A stretch of 64,000 nt of DNA from assembly GCA_030699825.1 (NCBI GenBank), contig JAUYKV010000032.1, positions 1 to 64,000 of the forward strand. Reading direction: 5' to 3'. The translations under genes and the position numbers were made by a program. The notes beneath the pieces were generated by a model. It was not told where the DNA came from. It searched no databases and was given only the letters and a program-made list of their open reading frames with translations. Positions 34,327-42,954 of the stretch are shown piece by piece. The stretch is from Pseudomonas sp. GTDB taxonomy: Bacteria; Pseudomonadota; Gammaproteobacteria; Pseudomonadales; Pseudomonadaceae. The stretch's first letter is position 1. Every line of letters begins with the position of its first letter.

Positions 34327-35244
34327 TCACTCGCCGGACGGGCCGGCGTAGTAGGCCTTTTCACGCTGTATGCGCGCCTTGAACAACGGCGCCATGAGCT
34401 TTTTCAGCAATGCGCTGAGCGGCACCACGGTCACGATCAGACACAACAGAAATACGATATACAGCAGCAGACCCGCCCCGCGTCGACGGCTCTGCGGCGG
34501 GCCGAGGGCGGCGAGCAGACGGCTCCATACCTGAAAACTGCGATTGCCGACCTTCTCGCTGGCGATCAGCTTCTCGTCGACGTGCACTGCGCCCAGTCCA
34601 GTGAGCATCGGTTGCTCGACCGGCAACCCGTCGGCCGTCAGGCGCTGCGCCATGGCCTCGCCGAAACGGCGGGCGGCGACTATCTCGGCCTCGTCGATAC
34701 CGGCGCGCGGCACCCAGCCATAGGGTTTCTGCCGCCCGGTGAACATCCACAAGGGCGTCGCCAGAAAGCTCGCCGCAGTGCCGCAGGCATCGGTCAGGGC
34801 GATATTGTCCACCAGCCGCGCGCCCAGTTTGTTCAGGCGCTGCTTGAGCTTTTCCTGGGCCATCAGCCACATGTTGCGGCAGCCGATCAGGGTCACCACC
34901 GGGGTGCCTGCGAGCAACTGCGCGGCCTCGGTCGAAGCGAGAAAGCTGGTCATCGGCTGCGACGGCGAGAGGAACCACACCTGATAGGCGAGTATCACCA
35001 GGTCGTAGCGCTGCGCCGGATCGACGGCCAGGGGCAACAGGGGTTGCGGGCGCATCAACACGGTTTCCGGGAAGATCCGGAAGAAACCGAGAAACGGCCA
35101 GGGAAAGGGGTAAGACTGGGCGGGTTGCAGGGCGAGAAAGTCCACATGGATGTCGGCGCGCTGCAATAATGGCGCGCAAACCGACTGCATCAACCGATCG
35201 AGCTGGCCCGTTTGGGAATAATGAACCACCAGAACCTGTCGCAT
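34327..35244 (-). CDS. darA: Dialkylresorcinol condensing enzyme DarA
   Basis: A 305-residue flavodoxin-fold protein matching DarA. The phosphate-loop-like start is VVHYSQTGQLD (residues 6-16), followed by PFPWPFLGFFRIFPE and YQVWFLSPSQPM, both typical of the DarA group, and VTLIGCRNMWLMAQEKLK. The C-terminus has a membrane helix (LLLYIVFLLCLIVTVVPLSA), so the enzyme is probably attached to the inner membrane. DarA acts with DarB in cyclising and aromatising the condensed chain. ATG 35244 is used; TTG three codons earlier is possible. Confidence 0.87.
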   Translation of the reverse strand: MRQVLVVHYSQTGQLDRLMQSVCAPLLQRADIHVDFLALQPAQSYPFPWPFLGFFRIFPETVLMRPQPLLPLAVDPAQRYDLVILAYQVWFLSPSQPMTSFLASTEAAQLLAGTPVVTLIGCRNMWLMAQEKLKQRLNKLGARLVDNIALTDACGTAASFLATPLWMFTGRQKPYGWVPRAGIDEAEIVAARRFGEAMAQRLTADGLPVEQPMLTGLGAVHVDEKLIASEKVGNRSFQVWSRLLAALGPPQSRRRGAGLLLYIVFLLCLIVTVVPLSALLKKLMAPLFKARIQREKAYYAGPSGE

Positions 35245-35275
35245 TCCTAGCAACCACCCGCAAAATGAACGAATT

Positions 35276-35722
35276 ATGCCACAGCGAATTCTTCAAACCG
35301 TAACCCGCCTGCGCTACGGCCTTCTGCTTACCCTGCTAGCGCTCTGCTCGCCGGGTTATGCGGGGGACATTCTGGTCAATATCGGCGCCAAACCGGTCAA
35401 TGGCCCGGTATACCTGGCGCTGGTGCCGGCCGACCAGGCGCAATGGCCGGCAACGCCGCTGAGGCAAGTCCAGGCGCAGGATGGCGTCGCCCGGTTCACC
35501 GAGGTGCCAGCGGGACGCTATGCGCTGCAGCTGTATCAGGACGCCAACGGCAACGGCCAGCTCGACCTCAGCCCGCGTGGCGTGCCGCTCGAGCCGGTGG
35601 GCTTTTCCGCCAATCCACCGCTGGCCAGGGGCAAGCCGGAGCCGCTGGCCTGCCTGTTCGAACACGGCAGTGGCGATACTCGGCTGCAGATCGACCTGCA
35701 CAGCGCCCGGGCCAAGCGCTGA
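35276..35722 (+). CDS. DUF2141 secreted protein
   Basis: A 148-residue exported protein. A signal peptide of about 29 residues (RLRYGLLLTLLALCSPGYAG) is followed by a DUF2141 domain: FTEVPAGRYALQLYQDANGN with GQLDLSPRGVPLEPVGFS, typical of the family. DUF2141 proteins are small beta-sandwich periplasmic proteins of unknown function, often near pigment or lipid genes. Only 31 bases separate its ATG from the darA start on the other strand, so promoters must overlap the coding starts. Confidence 0.83.
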   Translation: MPQRILQTVTRLRYGLLLTLLALCSPGYAGDILVNIGAKPVNGPVYLALVPADQAQWPATPLRQVQAQDGVARFTEVPAGRYALQLYQDANGNGQLDLSPRGVPLEPVGFSANPPLARGKPEPLACLFEHGSGDTRLQIDLHSARAKR

Positions 35723-35730
35723 GGGTTTCA

Positions 35731-35842
35731 GAGGGTGTGAAAATATCGAAGGCCGTCGCGAGGGCGTCTCTGGGCGAGCGCAACGCAGTTGCAGCCGTCC
35801 GGAGGCGGCCGCAGCAGGCAAGAGGTTTTTTCACACCCTCTC
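35731..35842. repeat. Dispersed repeat, GAGGGTGTGAAAA ... TTTTCACACCCTC, copy 2
   Basis: 112 bp bounded by GAGGGTGTGAAAATATCGA and TTTTTTCACACCCTCTC, inverted ends of 13 bases. It matches the 11831-11934 unit at both ends and in GCGGCCGCAGCAGGCAAGAG. It lies between the convergent DUF2141 and NosR-like genes and could form a hairpin in both transcripts. Confidence 0.8.
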
Positions 35843-35846
35843 AGCC

Positions 35847-37985
35847 CTACCTGGCTTGTTCCGGCTGCCAGTCGCTGACGATGATCCTGTCCCGACCTTG
35901 CTGCTTGCCGGCCTTTTCTGCCTTCTTCCGCGCGCTGATGCTGGCCACGCACTGGTCGTCGTCGTTGAGGATCACGATGCATTCCAGGCACTGGATGCAC
36001 TCGTCGTAGTCGATGCGGCCGTCGCGCTCGATGGCGCCGATCTCGCAGTGGTTCTTGCAGTGCTGGCAGGGGTTGCCGCAGGCGTCGATGCGTTTGAGCC
36101 AGGCGAACAGATGGTACTTGCCGAGCACGGCCAGGCCGGCGCCGAGCGGGCAGAGGTAGCGGCAGTAGAACTTGTGCACGAACAGGCCCAGGCCGAGCAG
36201 TATCACGGCGTAGAGCACGAACGGCCAGTTGCGCACGAAGAACAGGGTGATGGCGGTCTTGAAGGGTTCCACTTCGGCCAGGCGTTCGGCCAGGCTCGGG
36301 GAATAGAAGGCGCTCAGCAGCAGGCCGAGCAAGATGACATATTTGAGCTTTTGCAGGCGCCGGTGGTGGCGCTCGGCGATTTTCCACTGCCTGATCCGCA
36401 GGCCCTTGGCGACCCAGCCGAGCATTTCCTGCAGGGCGCCGAAGGGGCAGAGCCAGCCGCAGAACAGGCCGCGGCCCCAGAGGAACAGGCTGACGAAGGT
36501 GAAGCTCCAGAGGATGAAGATCAGCGGGTCCATCAGGAACACGCGGATATCGAAGTCGTGCCCCAGGGTCAGCAGCAGGGTGAAGATATTCACCACCGAC
36601 AGCTGGCCCTGGGCGTAGAGCCCGATGAATACCAGGGTGAACAGCAGAAAACCGCCACGCAGCAGGTGAAAGCCGCGGCTGTGTGCGCTGATGCGGTGCT
36701 GGAAGACGAACACCCCGCTCAGCAGAATCAGCGAGCCGACCAGCAGGGCGATCTGCCACCAGCGCTCCTGCCACATGCGCAGCCAGATGGGCACCGGCTC
36801 GGCTGGGGCGACGGCCTGCTGGATATCGAACAGCTGCTGGTCGAGCTGAAACGCCCGGGTGAAGTGGCTGTTGCTCTCCACCAGATGATTGCGCCGCAGG
36901 CTGACGTTCAGTTGCAGGGCGGCGGGTTGCGCCGGGTTGAAGGCGGCATGGGGCTTGATGCGGAAGATATGCGCGTCCACATTCCGCAGCGGTGTGGCGA
37001 GCAGCGCCAGCACCTCGCCGCTATTGAAGTGCATGTCGTACAGCTCGATGGCCTGGTCGTTTTGCATCAGCAGCAGGCGGCTGGTCGCGGTGGCGGGCGT
37101 GAAATCGGCCGGGACATGCCGATACAGGCCGCTGGACAGCACCAACAGCGCCTGCTCGCCGGGCTGCAATTGCTCGCCGAGCTGCTGAAAACCAGCCGCG
37201 CCGAGCAGGTTGCGGCCAATGCTCGGGGCATCGAGGTAGGCGAAATGCAGTTCGCTGAAGGGAGTGCTGGCGTCCTCCTGCTCGAACTCGGGGTAATCGC
37301 TCAGCGCATGCCCCAGCGCCGCCTCGACTTCCTCGCGGCCCAGCACCCAGTGCTGGACATAGCCGCTGTCGAGCAGGCGTTGCCAGTCCATCGGCTGGTA
37401 CAGGTCGCTTTTCGGTGTGGCCAGCGGGCCGCTGGCGAAGCCGTCGAGCAGTTGCCGGGCGACGCTCAGCGACGCCTGCAGCACGGTTTCATTGAGGATG
37501 ACCACCGATACCGTGGCCTTGCTGACGCCGTCGAACTGAGTGGTCGACTCGCCATCGGCGCTGTCCGCGCGGCGACCGCCGACGATGATCGGCCGGCTGA
37601 TGGAGTGCTGTCGGTACTGCTCGACGAAGTCCAGCAGCGGCTGCACCCCCAGACCATAGAGAAACACCGGCTCGTGGTGTTCGAGCACCCGCACCCCGGC
37701 CAGCACGCCCTGCGGGTCCATGCCGATGAGCAGGCGGATGGGCTTGCCGGAAAAACCCTGGAGGCTGGAGTAGTCGCTGGACTCGAAGGCGTAGCCGAGC
37801 AGTTCGTCGAGCTGGTAGACGCTGTAGACCGGCGGCGTCTGTTGCTTGGGCTCGATCCGCGTGGCCTTCGGAAACAGCTGGAGGATCTCGCCCTGCAACG
37901 CCTCGGCGGCCAGCGGCTGGCTGAACAGCGCGCACACCAGCACCAGCACCCGCAGGCAAGGAAAGCGGCTGAAGCAGGATGGCAT
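35847..37985 (-). CDS. NosR/NirI-like membrane flavo-iron-sulfur protein
   Basis: 712 residues, near the length of NosR (about 720). Order: signal region (about 1-25), periplasmic FMN-binding domain whose FMN-threonine motif is DGVSKATVSVV, then helices from ALLVGSLILLSGVFVF, two CxxxCP motifs (CGWLCPFGALQE and CRYLCPLGAGL), and a C-terminal ferredoxin part (CGNPCQHCKNHC and CIQCLECIVI) for two 4Fe-4S clusters. NosR passes electrons to N2O reductase maturation; NirI is the nitrite counterpart. No nosZ, nosDFYL or nir gene is in the window, so the electron acceptor here is unknown. Confidence 0.88.
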   Translation of the reverse strand: MPSCFSRFPCLRVLVLVCALFSQPLAAEALQGEILQLFPKATRIEPKQQTPPVYSVYQLDELLGYAFESSDYSSLQGFSGKPIRLLIGMDPQGVLAGVRVLEHHEPVFLYGLGVQPLLDFVEQYRQHSISRPIIVGGRRADSADGESTTQFDGVSKATVSVVILNETVLQASLSVARQLLDGFASGPLATPKSDLYQPMDWQRLLDSGYVQHWVLGREEVEAALGHALSDYPEFEQEDASTPFSELHFAYLDAPSIGRNLLGAAGFQQLGEQLQPGEQALLVLSSGLYRHVPADFTPATATSRLLLMQNDQAIELYDMHFNSGEVLALLATPLRNVDAHIFRIKPHAAFNPAQPAALQLNVSLRRNHLVESNSHFTRAFQLDQQLFDIQQAVAPAEPVPIWLRMWQERWWQIALLVGSLILLSGVFVFQHRISAHSRGFHLLRGGFLLFTLVFIGLYAQGQLSVVNIFTLLLTLGHDFDIRVFLMDPLIFILWSFTFVSLFLWGRGLFCGWLCPFGALQEMLGWVAKGLRIRQWKIAERHHRRLQKLKYVILLGLLLSAFYSPSLAERLAEVEPFKTAITLFFVRNWPFVLYAVILLGLGLFVHKFYCRYLCPLGAGLAVLGKYHLFAWLKRIDACGNPCQHCKNHCEIGAIERDGRIDYDECIQCLECIVILNDDDQCVASISARKKAEKAGKQQGRDRIIVSDWQPEQAR

Positions 37986-38194
37986 GGCGCGCCTCGTTGG
38001 TTTTGTCCTTATCTAGCCATGCTATCGAGCGTGCTGTCGGGCGCCATGCGACTTATCGGCAGTTCGGCCGGTACTTCCGTCGTAGACAGGCGGGCATGCA
38101 GCAGCGCCTGGGCTTCTTGCGCGGGATCAAACACTTTCCCCAAGGACAGGAGTAGCCTTGCGGCAACCGCCGCACTAATCTCCAGGAGGCGAGC

Positions 38195-38407
38195 ATGGCC
38201 AAAAAATTCCCCTTACAGCCGCCCCATCCCGAGCGTATTTGCTGGGGCTGCGACAAGTATTGCCCGGCAGGCTCGCTGGCCTGTGGCAATGGCGCCGACC
38301 GCACCATGCACCCGGCCGAAATGCTCGGAGAGGACTGGTACCTGTTCGGCGACTGGGGCATGGAGACGCCAGGCGAGCCGAAGAAGCCGGAGGACGAGCC
38401 GCTCTGA
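38195..38407 (+). CDS. DUF3079 protein, small Cys-rich
   Basis: A 70-residue protein of the DUF3079 family: ICWGCDKYCPAGSLACGNG then RTMHPAEMLGEDWYLFGDWG. Four Cys (CxxC, then xxxC and later C) could hold a zinc or iron-sulfur centre. CAGGAGG lies a few bases before the ATG. Function unknown. Confidence 0.88.
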   Translation: MAKKFPLQPPHPERICWGCDKYCPAGSLACGNGADRTMHPAEMLGEDWYLFGDWGMETPGEPKKPEDEPL

Positions 38408-38410
38408 GTG

Positions 38411-38531
38411 TTCAGCACAGCGACAGCCCGCCAGCTTTGTGCCGCGCCGCCGAACCATGGTGCACTGCCCGCCAGCTTTTGTACCGCGCCGGTGAACCAT
38501 GGTGCACTGCCTTCGGCGAGTGACACCCTAC
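38411..38531. repeat. GTAGGG-ended repeat, inverted and internally duplicated copy
   Basis: Contains GACAGCCCGCCAGCTTTGTG, then two consecutive CCATGGTGCACTGCC segments 55 bases apart, and the end GCGAGTGACACCCTACAG. It looks like two overlapping units of the family at 17.6-17.9 kb in the opposite direction. No gene is in this 269-base gap. Confidence 0.75.
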
Positions 38532-38676
38532 AGACCGTGGATTGCTGAAGTAGCCCAATGATCAGCCATCGGCAGCGCATCTTGTCGCTCGACGAGTTCC
38601 GTCAGCCTGCAGCAAGCCGCAAACGCCAGCCCTCGGGTAGAATGCGCCCTCTCCCGCCATTATCAGCGCCTCGCCC

Positions 38677-39915
38677 ATGACCGATTCGGCCCAGCACATC
38701 GTCCCTCGCGTCGCCATCATCGGCGGCGGCCCGGCCGGGCTGATGGCGGCCGAGGTGCTGGCGCTGGCCGGGGTCCGGGTCGAGCTGTATGACGCCATGC
38801 CCTCGGTTGGGCGCAAGTTCCTGCTGGCCGGGGTGGGCGGGATGAACATCACCCATTCCGAGGCCAAGCCGGCGTTCCTCGCGCGCTACGGCGAACGCCG
38901 CGAGGAGATCGCCCGACTGCTCGCCGAGTTCGATGCCGATGCCTTGCGCGCCTGGATTCACGGTTTGGGCATCGACACCTTCGTCGGCACCTCCGGGCGG
39001 GTCTTCCCCGCCGACATGAAGGCCGCGCCGCTGCTGCGCGCCTGGCTCAAGCGCCTGCGCGAGCTGGGCGTCACTATCCACACCCGCCAGCGCTGGCTGG
39101 GCTGGACGGCCGACGGCGCCCTGCGCCTCGCCACGCCCGCCGGCGAAACCGTAGTGCAGGCCGATGCGACCCTGCTGGCGCTGGGCGGCGGCAGTTGGCC
39201 GCGGCTCGGTTCCGACGGCGCCTGGGTGGCGCTGCTGCAGGCTCGCGGGGTCGAGATCGCGCCGCTGCAGGCGAGCAACTGCGGCTTCGAAGTAACGGGC
39301 TGGAGTGGGTTGCTGCGCGACAAGTTCGCCGGCGCGCCGCTGAAGAACGTCAGCCTGCGCCTGGACGACGAAACGCCGCGCCAGGGCGAGTTCGTCCTCA
39401 CCGCGGGCGGCGTCGAAGGCAGCCTGATCTACGCGCTGTCGGCGCCCATCCGCGAGCGGATCAACCGCCAGGGCACGGCCACTGTCCATCTCGACCTGTT
39501 GCCGCAAAGCCCGCTGGCCAAGCTGCAAAGCGCACTGGCCAAGCCGCGCGGCTCGCACTCGCTGGCCAAGCACCTGCACCGCCAGGTAGGCATCGACGGG
39601 GTCAAGGCCGCGCTGCTGCGCGAACTGGCAACCACCGATTGCTTCGCCGACCCCGCCCGCCTGGCCGCCGCGCTCAAGGCGTTGCCGCTGACCCTGACCA
39701 AACCGCGGCCGCTGGACGAGGCGATCAGTACGGCCGGCGGCGTGCCCTTCGAAGCTCTGGATACACGGCTGATGTTCAGGCAACTGCCCGGGCTGTTCTG
39801 CGCCGGCGAGATGCTCGATTGGGAAGCGCCGACCGGCGGCTACCTGCTCACCGCCTGCTTCGCCAGCGGCCGGACGGCCGGGCTGGGCATGCTGGAGTGG
39901 TTATACACACCGTAG
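38677..39915 (+). CDS. FAD-dependent flavoprotein, HI0933/YhiN-like (PP_4765 family)
   Basis: A 412-residue flavoprotein. The FAD dinucleotide motif is VAIIGGGPAGLMAAEVLALA (about 11-30), followed by the diagnostic GRKFLLAGVGGMNITHSE and later ALGGGSWPRLGSDG, TAGGVEGSLIY and ISTAGGVPFEAL, with PTGGYLLTACFASGR at the C-terminus. It matches the TIGR03862 subgroup common in Pseudomonas, whose reaction is unknown. Stands alone, followed by a repeat and the convergent helicase. Confidence 0.88.
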   Translation: MTDSAQHIVPRVAIIGGGPAGLMAAEVLALAGVRVELYDAMPSVGRKFLLAGVGGMNITHSEAKPAFLARYGERREEIARLLAEFDADALRAWIHGLGIDTFVGTSGRVFPADMKAAPLLRAWLKRLRELGVTIHTRQRWLGWTADGALRLATPAGETVVQADATLLALGGGSWPRLGSDGAWVALLQARGVEIAPLQASNCGFEVTGWSGLLRDKFAGAPLKNVSLRLDDETPRQGEFVLTAGGVEGSLIYALSAPIRERINRQGTATVHLDLLPQSPLAKLQSALAKPRGSHSLAKHLHRQVGIDGVKAALLRELATTDCFADPARLAAALKALPLTLTKPRPLDEAISTAGGVPFEALDTRLMFRQLPGLFCAGEMLDWEAPTGGYLLTACFASGRTAGLGMLEWLYTP

Positions 39916-40081
39916 GATGCGGTTGAGCGCAGCGATACCCATCGCTGCGCCGCCTGGCCCAATAACTAATCATCGCGCGCGGCCGGCCACAACGCGGAAT
40001 GGCTGGGGGCGCAATGGTGGGTTACGCGGTGCAGACAACCGGCTCGGCTCGAGTGCAACGTGCCGCTAACCCACCCTACGG
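39913..40081. repeat. GTAGGATG-type repeat between convergent genes
   Basis: CGTAGGATGCGGTTGAGCGC, GATACCCATCG, then GGTGGGTTACGCGG and the inverted GCTAACCCACCCTACGG end. A diverged member of the family at 6587, 31423 and 53982. It starts within the last codons of the flavoprotein gene. Confidence 0.6.
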
Positions 40082-40092
40082 GGCGGGGCGAT

Positions 40093-41430
40093 CTACGCTT
40101 TTCTGCCGCCCTTGGCCGGTTTGCCGCCGAAGCTCGGCACCTTGCGCACGGCCTTGACCGCGGGGGCGGCGGGTTCGTCGCTTTCCAGCCAGCGGCCGAG
40201 GCTGCCACTTTTGCCGCCGCCGACCACTTTCGGCTTCTTGGCTTTCTTCGGCTTCTTCACCACCTGGCCGCCGGCCAGGGTTTGCGGCACGCGGTGGTCG
40301 GGGATGAAGTCCGGCTCGTCGATGCGTTGCAGCACCTGCTGGGTCAGGGTTTCGATGGCCGACAGCAGTTGCACCTCGTCGGCACACACCAGCGACACCG
40401 CCTGCCCCGTGGCGCCAGCACGGCCGGTGCGGCCGATGCGGTGCACGTAGTCTTCGGCGACGATCGGCAGGTCGAAGTTGACCACCAGCGGCATGTCGTC
40501 GATGTCCAGGCCGCGGGCCGCCACGTCGGTGGCCACCAGTACCTTGATCTCGCCATCCTTGAACCGTTGCAAAGCGCGCAGGCGGGTGGCCTGGGGCTTG
40601 TCGCCGTGGATCGCATCGGCGCTGATGCCGTGGCGCTGCAGCTCGCCTTCCAGCTCGTCGACGCCTTTGCGGGTCTTGACGAACACCAGGGCCTGGCTCC
40701 AGCGCTTGGTTTTGTACAGATGCAGGAACAGTTCGCTCTTGCGCTTCTTGTCCACCGGGATCAGCCACTGCTTGACCGACTTGGCCGCGGCGTTGCGCGG
40801 GCTGACCGAGATGCTCAGCGGGTCGTGCAGCATCTCGCCCGCCATGGTGCGGATGGCTTCGGAGAAGGTCGCGGAAAACAGCAGGGTCTGGCGCTTTTTC
40901 GGCAGCGCGGCGAACACATCCTGCAGCTCGCGGGCGAAGCCCAGGTCGAGCATGCGGTCGGCTTCATCGAGCACCAGCACCTGCAGCTGGTTGAACTTGA
41001 CCGCGTTCTGCCGGTACAGGTCGAGCAAGCGCCCAGGGGTGGCGACCAGCACGTCGAGGCCCTTGCGCAGCTTCATCATCTGCGGGTTGATGCTGACCCC
41101 GCCATACACCGCGTAACTGCTCAGCGGCAGGTTCTGGCCATAGGTGAGAAAGCTCTGCTGCACCTGCTCGGCCAGCTCGCGGGTCGGCACCAGCACCAGG
41201 GCGCGCACCGAGTTGCTGGCCACCACCGGGCCTTCCATCATCAAGCGCTGCAACAGCGGCAAGGCAAAGCCGGCGGTCTTGCCGGTGCCGGTCTGCGCCG
41301 CGGCCATCAGGTCGAGGCCCTTGAGGATCGGCGGGATGGCCTGGGCCTGCACAGGAGTCGGGGTGGCATAGCCGAGGCCATCGAGAGTGCGTAGCAGGGG
41401 ATCGATCAGGCCGAGGGAAGCGAAGGTCAT
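40093..41430 (-). CDS. rhlE: DEAD-box RNA helicase, RhlE type
   Basis: A 445-residue superfamily 2 RNA helicase. Q motif PTPVQAQAIP, Walker A AAQTGTGKT, PTRELAEQV, DEADRMLDLGF, SAT, VATDVAARGLDI and HRIGRTGRAG are all present. The C-terminal tail is Lys/Gly/Pro-rich, as in RhlE proteins. ATG 41430 (MTFASLGLIDPLLRTL) is the usual family start; an ATG eight codons earlier is in frame. Pseudomonads carry more than one RhlE; which this is cannot be told. Confidence 0.88.
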   Translation of the reverse strand: MTFASLGLIDPLLRTLDGLGYATPTPVQAQAIPPILKGLDLMAAAQTGTGKTAGFALPLLQRLMMEGPVVASNSVRALVLVPTRELAEQVQQSFLTYGQNLPLSSYAVYGGVSINPQMMKLRKGLDVLVATPGRLLDLYRQNAVKFNQLQVLVLDEADRMLDLGFARELQDVFAALPKKRQTLLFSATFSEAIRTMAGEMLHDPLSISVSPRNAAAKSVKQWLIPVDKKRKSELFLHLYKTKRWSQALVFVKTRKGVDELEGELQRHGISADAIHGDKPQATRLRALQRFKDGEIKVLVATDVAARGLDIDDMPLVVNFDLPIVAEDYVHRIGRTGRAGATGQAVSLVCADEVQLLSAIETLTQQVLQRIDEPDFIPDHRVPQTLAGGQVVKKPKKAKKPKVVGGGKSGSLGRWLESDEPAAPAVKAVRKVPSFGGKPAKGGRKA

Positions 41431-41594
41431 GAGGGTAACCGGAACGTGGGACACGAAAGTGCGAATGCGCGCAGTTTACCCTGCCCGGGGCCGGTGATCG
41501 CGTTTCTGTTGTGCGGGGACGCGATTGGCTTATCGCCCGGGGGACAGGTAGGGTGATCGTCTATTATTCATGACTGAACGGACATCGACGGACC

Positions 41595-42203
41595 ATGCAG
41601 ATGACATCGAGATACGGATTCGGCGGGCGCGTGGCGACCTTGCTGGTCATGGCGGCGCTGCTCAGCGGCTGCGGCGTCAACAACATTCCCACCTACGACG
41701 AACAGGTCAAGGCCGCCTGGTCCCAGGTGGAGAACCAGTACCAGCGGCGCGCCGACCTGGTCCCCAATCTGGTGGAAACCGTCAAGGGCTTCGCCAAGCA
41801 GGAGCAAGAGACCCTGGTGGCGGTGATCGAGGCGCGGGCCAAGGCGACCTCCATCCAGGTCGATGCCAGCACCCTGGACAATCCGGAAAAAATGCGCCAG
41901 TTCCAGCAGGCCCAGACACAGCTGACTGGAGCATTGAGCCGCTTGATGGCGGTTTCCGAGCGTTACCCTGACCTGAAATCCAATCAGAACTTCCTCGCGT
42001 TGCAGTCCCAGCTGGAAGGCACGGAAAACCGCATCGCCGTGGCCCGGCGCGACTTCATCACCTCGGTCGAGCGCTACAACACCGAGATCCGCACCTTTCC
42101 CGGGCGCATCTGGCATAGCCTGATGTACAGCGACATGCCGCTGCGCGAGAACTTCGAGGCAACCACACCGGACGCGGAAAAAGCGCCGGAAGTGAAATTC
42201 TGA
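41595..42203 (+). CDS. lemA: LemA family lipoprotein
   Basis: A 202-residue LemA protein. The lipobox is LLSGCG (Cys near residue 26) after a short hydrophobic signal, so it is probably anchored to a membrane. The coiled helical core shows VENQYQRRADLVPNLVETVK and SERYPDLKSNQNFLALQSQL, both strongly conserved. First gene of a three-gene operon with two TPM proteins; its stop overlaps the next ATG (TGATG). Role unknown, envelope-linked. Confidence 0.92.
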   Translation: MQMTSRYGFGGRVATLLVMAALLSGCGVNNIPTYDEQVKAAWSQVENQYQRRADLVPNLVETVKGFAKQEQETLVAVIEARAKATSIQVDASTLDNPEKMRQFQQAQTQLTGALSRLMAVSERYPDLKSNQNFLALQSQLEGTENRIAVARRDFITSVERYNTEIRTFPGRIWHSLMYSDMPLRENFEATTPDAEKAPEVKF

Positions 42204-42928
42204 TGGCAGTCACGCTGCGTCTGCCACTGCTCCTGCTGCTGTGCGCCTGGGCCTGGGTGGCCCAGGCACAACCCGAGTTCCCGCCGCTCAGCGGGCGGGT
42301 GGTCGATCAGGCCGAGCTGCTCGATGCGCCAACCGAAGCCCGCCTGAGCCAACTGCTGGCCGCGCACAAGCAGGCCAGCAGCGAGCAACTGGTGGTGGTC
42401 ACCGTGGCGAACCTGCAAGGCGTTGCCATCGAGGACTTCGGCTACCAGTTGGGCCGCCACTGGGGCATCGGCCAGAAGGGCGAGGACAACGGCGCCCTGC
42501 TGCTGGTCGCCCGCGACGAACGCAAGCTGCGCATCGAGGTCGGTTACGGCCTCGAGGGTCGCCTGACCGATGCGCAATCCTCGGTAATCATCAACCAGAT
42601 CATCACCCCGGCCTTCAAGGCCGGCGATTACGCCAAAGGCATTAGCGACGGCGTGGCGGCGATCCTCCAGGTGCTCGGCGGCGAGCCACTGGCCGCCAGC
42701 AGCGCGCCTGAGGAAAAAAAGGCCAAGGCGATCCCCTTCTTCGTCTTGCTGCTGCTCGTCATCGGCATGCTCGGCGGCGGACGCGGTGGCCGTCGTGGCC
42801 TGCTGCTCGGCGGGCTGTTGGCTGCCGGCATGGGCCGTGGCGGCTCGGGCGGCGGCTTCGGCGGCGGGGGCGGATTTGGCGGGGGCGGCGGTGGTTTCGG
42901 TGGCGGTGGTGCTTCCGGCGGCTGGTAA
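42203..42928 (+). CDS. TPM-domain protein, YgcG-like
   Basis: A 241-residue membrane-anchored protein: signal peptide (LLLLLCAWAWVAQA), a TPM domain (about 24-150; GRVVDQAELLDA, VVTVANLQGVAIEDFGYQLG, RKLRIEVGYGLEGRLTD), one helix (IPFFVLLLLVIGML) and a Gly-rich tail (about residues 195-241) with GGFGGGGG runs. The TPM fold was named for a plant thylakoid phosphatase; in bacteria the activity is unproved. It pairs with LemA, a common arrangement. Confidence 0.9.
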   Translation: MAVTLRLPLLLLLCAWAWVAQAQPEFPPLSGRVVDQAELLDAPTEARLSQLLAAHKQASSEQLVVVTVANLQGVAIEDFGYQLGRHWGIGQKGEDNGALLLVARDERKLRIEVGYGLEGRLTDAQSSVIINQIITPAFKAGDYAKGISDGVAAILQVLGGEPLAASSAPEEKKAKAIPFFVLLLLVIGMLGGGRGGRRGLLLGGLLAAGMGRGGSGGGFGGGGGFGGGGGGFGGGGASGGW

Positions 42929-42954
42929 TTCAATTCAACGAGTAGACAGACCCC

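Noticed and set aside
35481..38495. 1004-codon plus-strand frame opposite the NosR-like gene
   Set aside because: Runs through DUF2141, a repeat and the whole NosR-like gene; composition is typical of antisense shadow.
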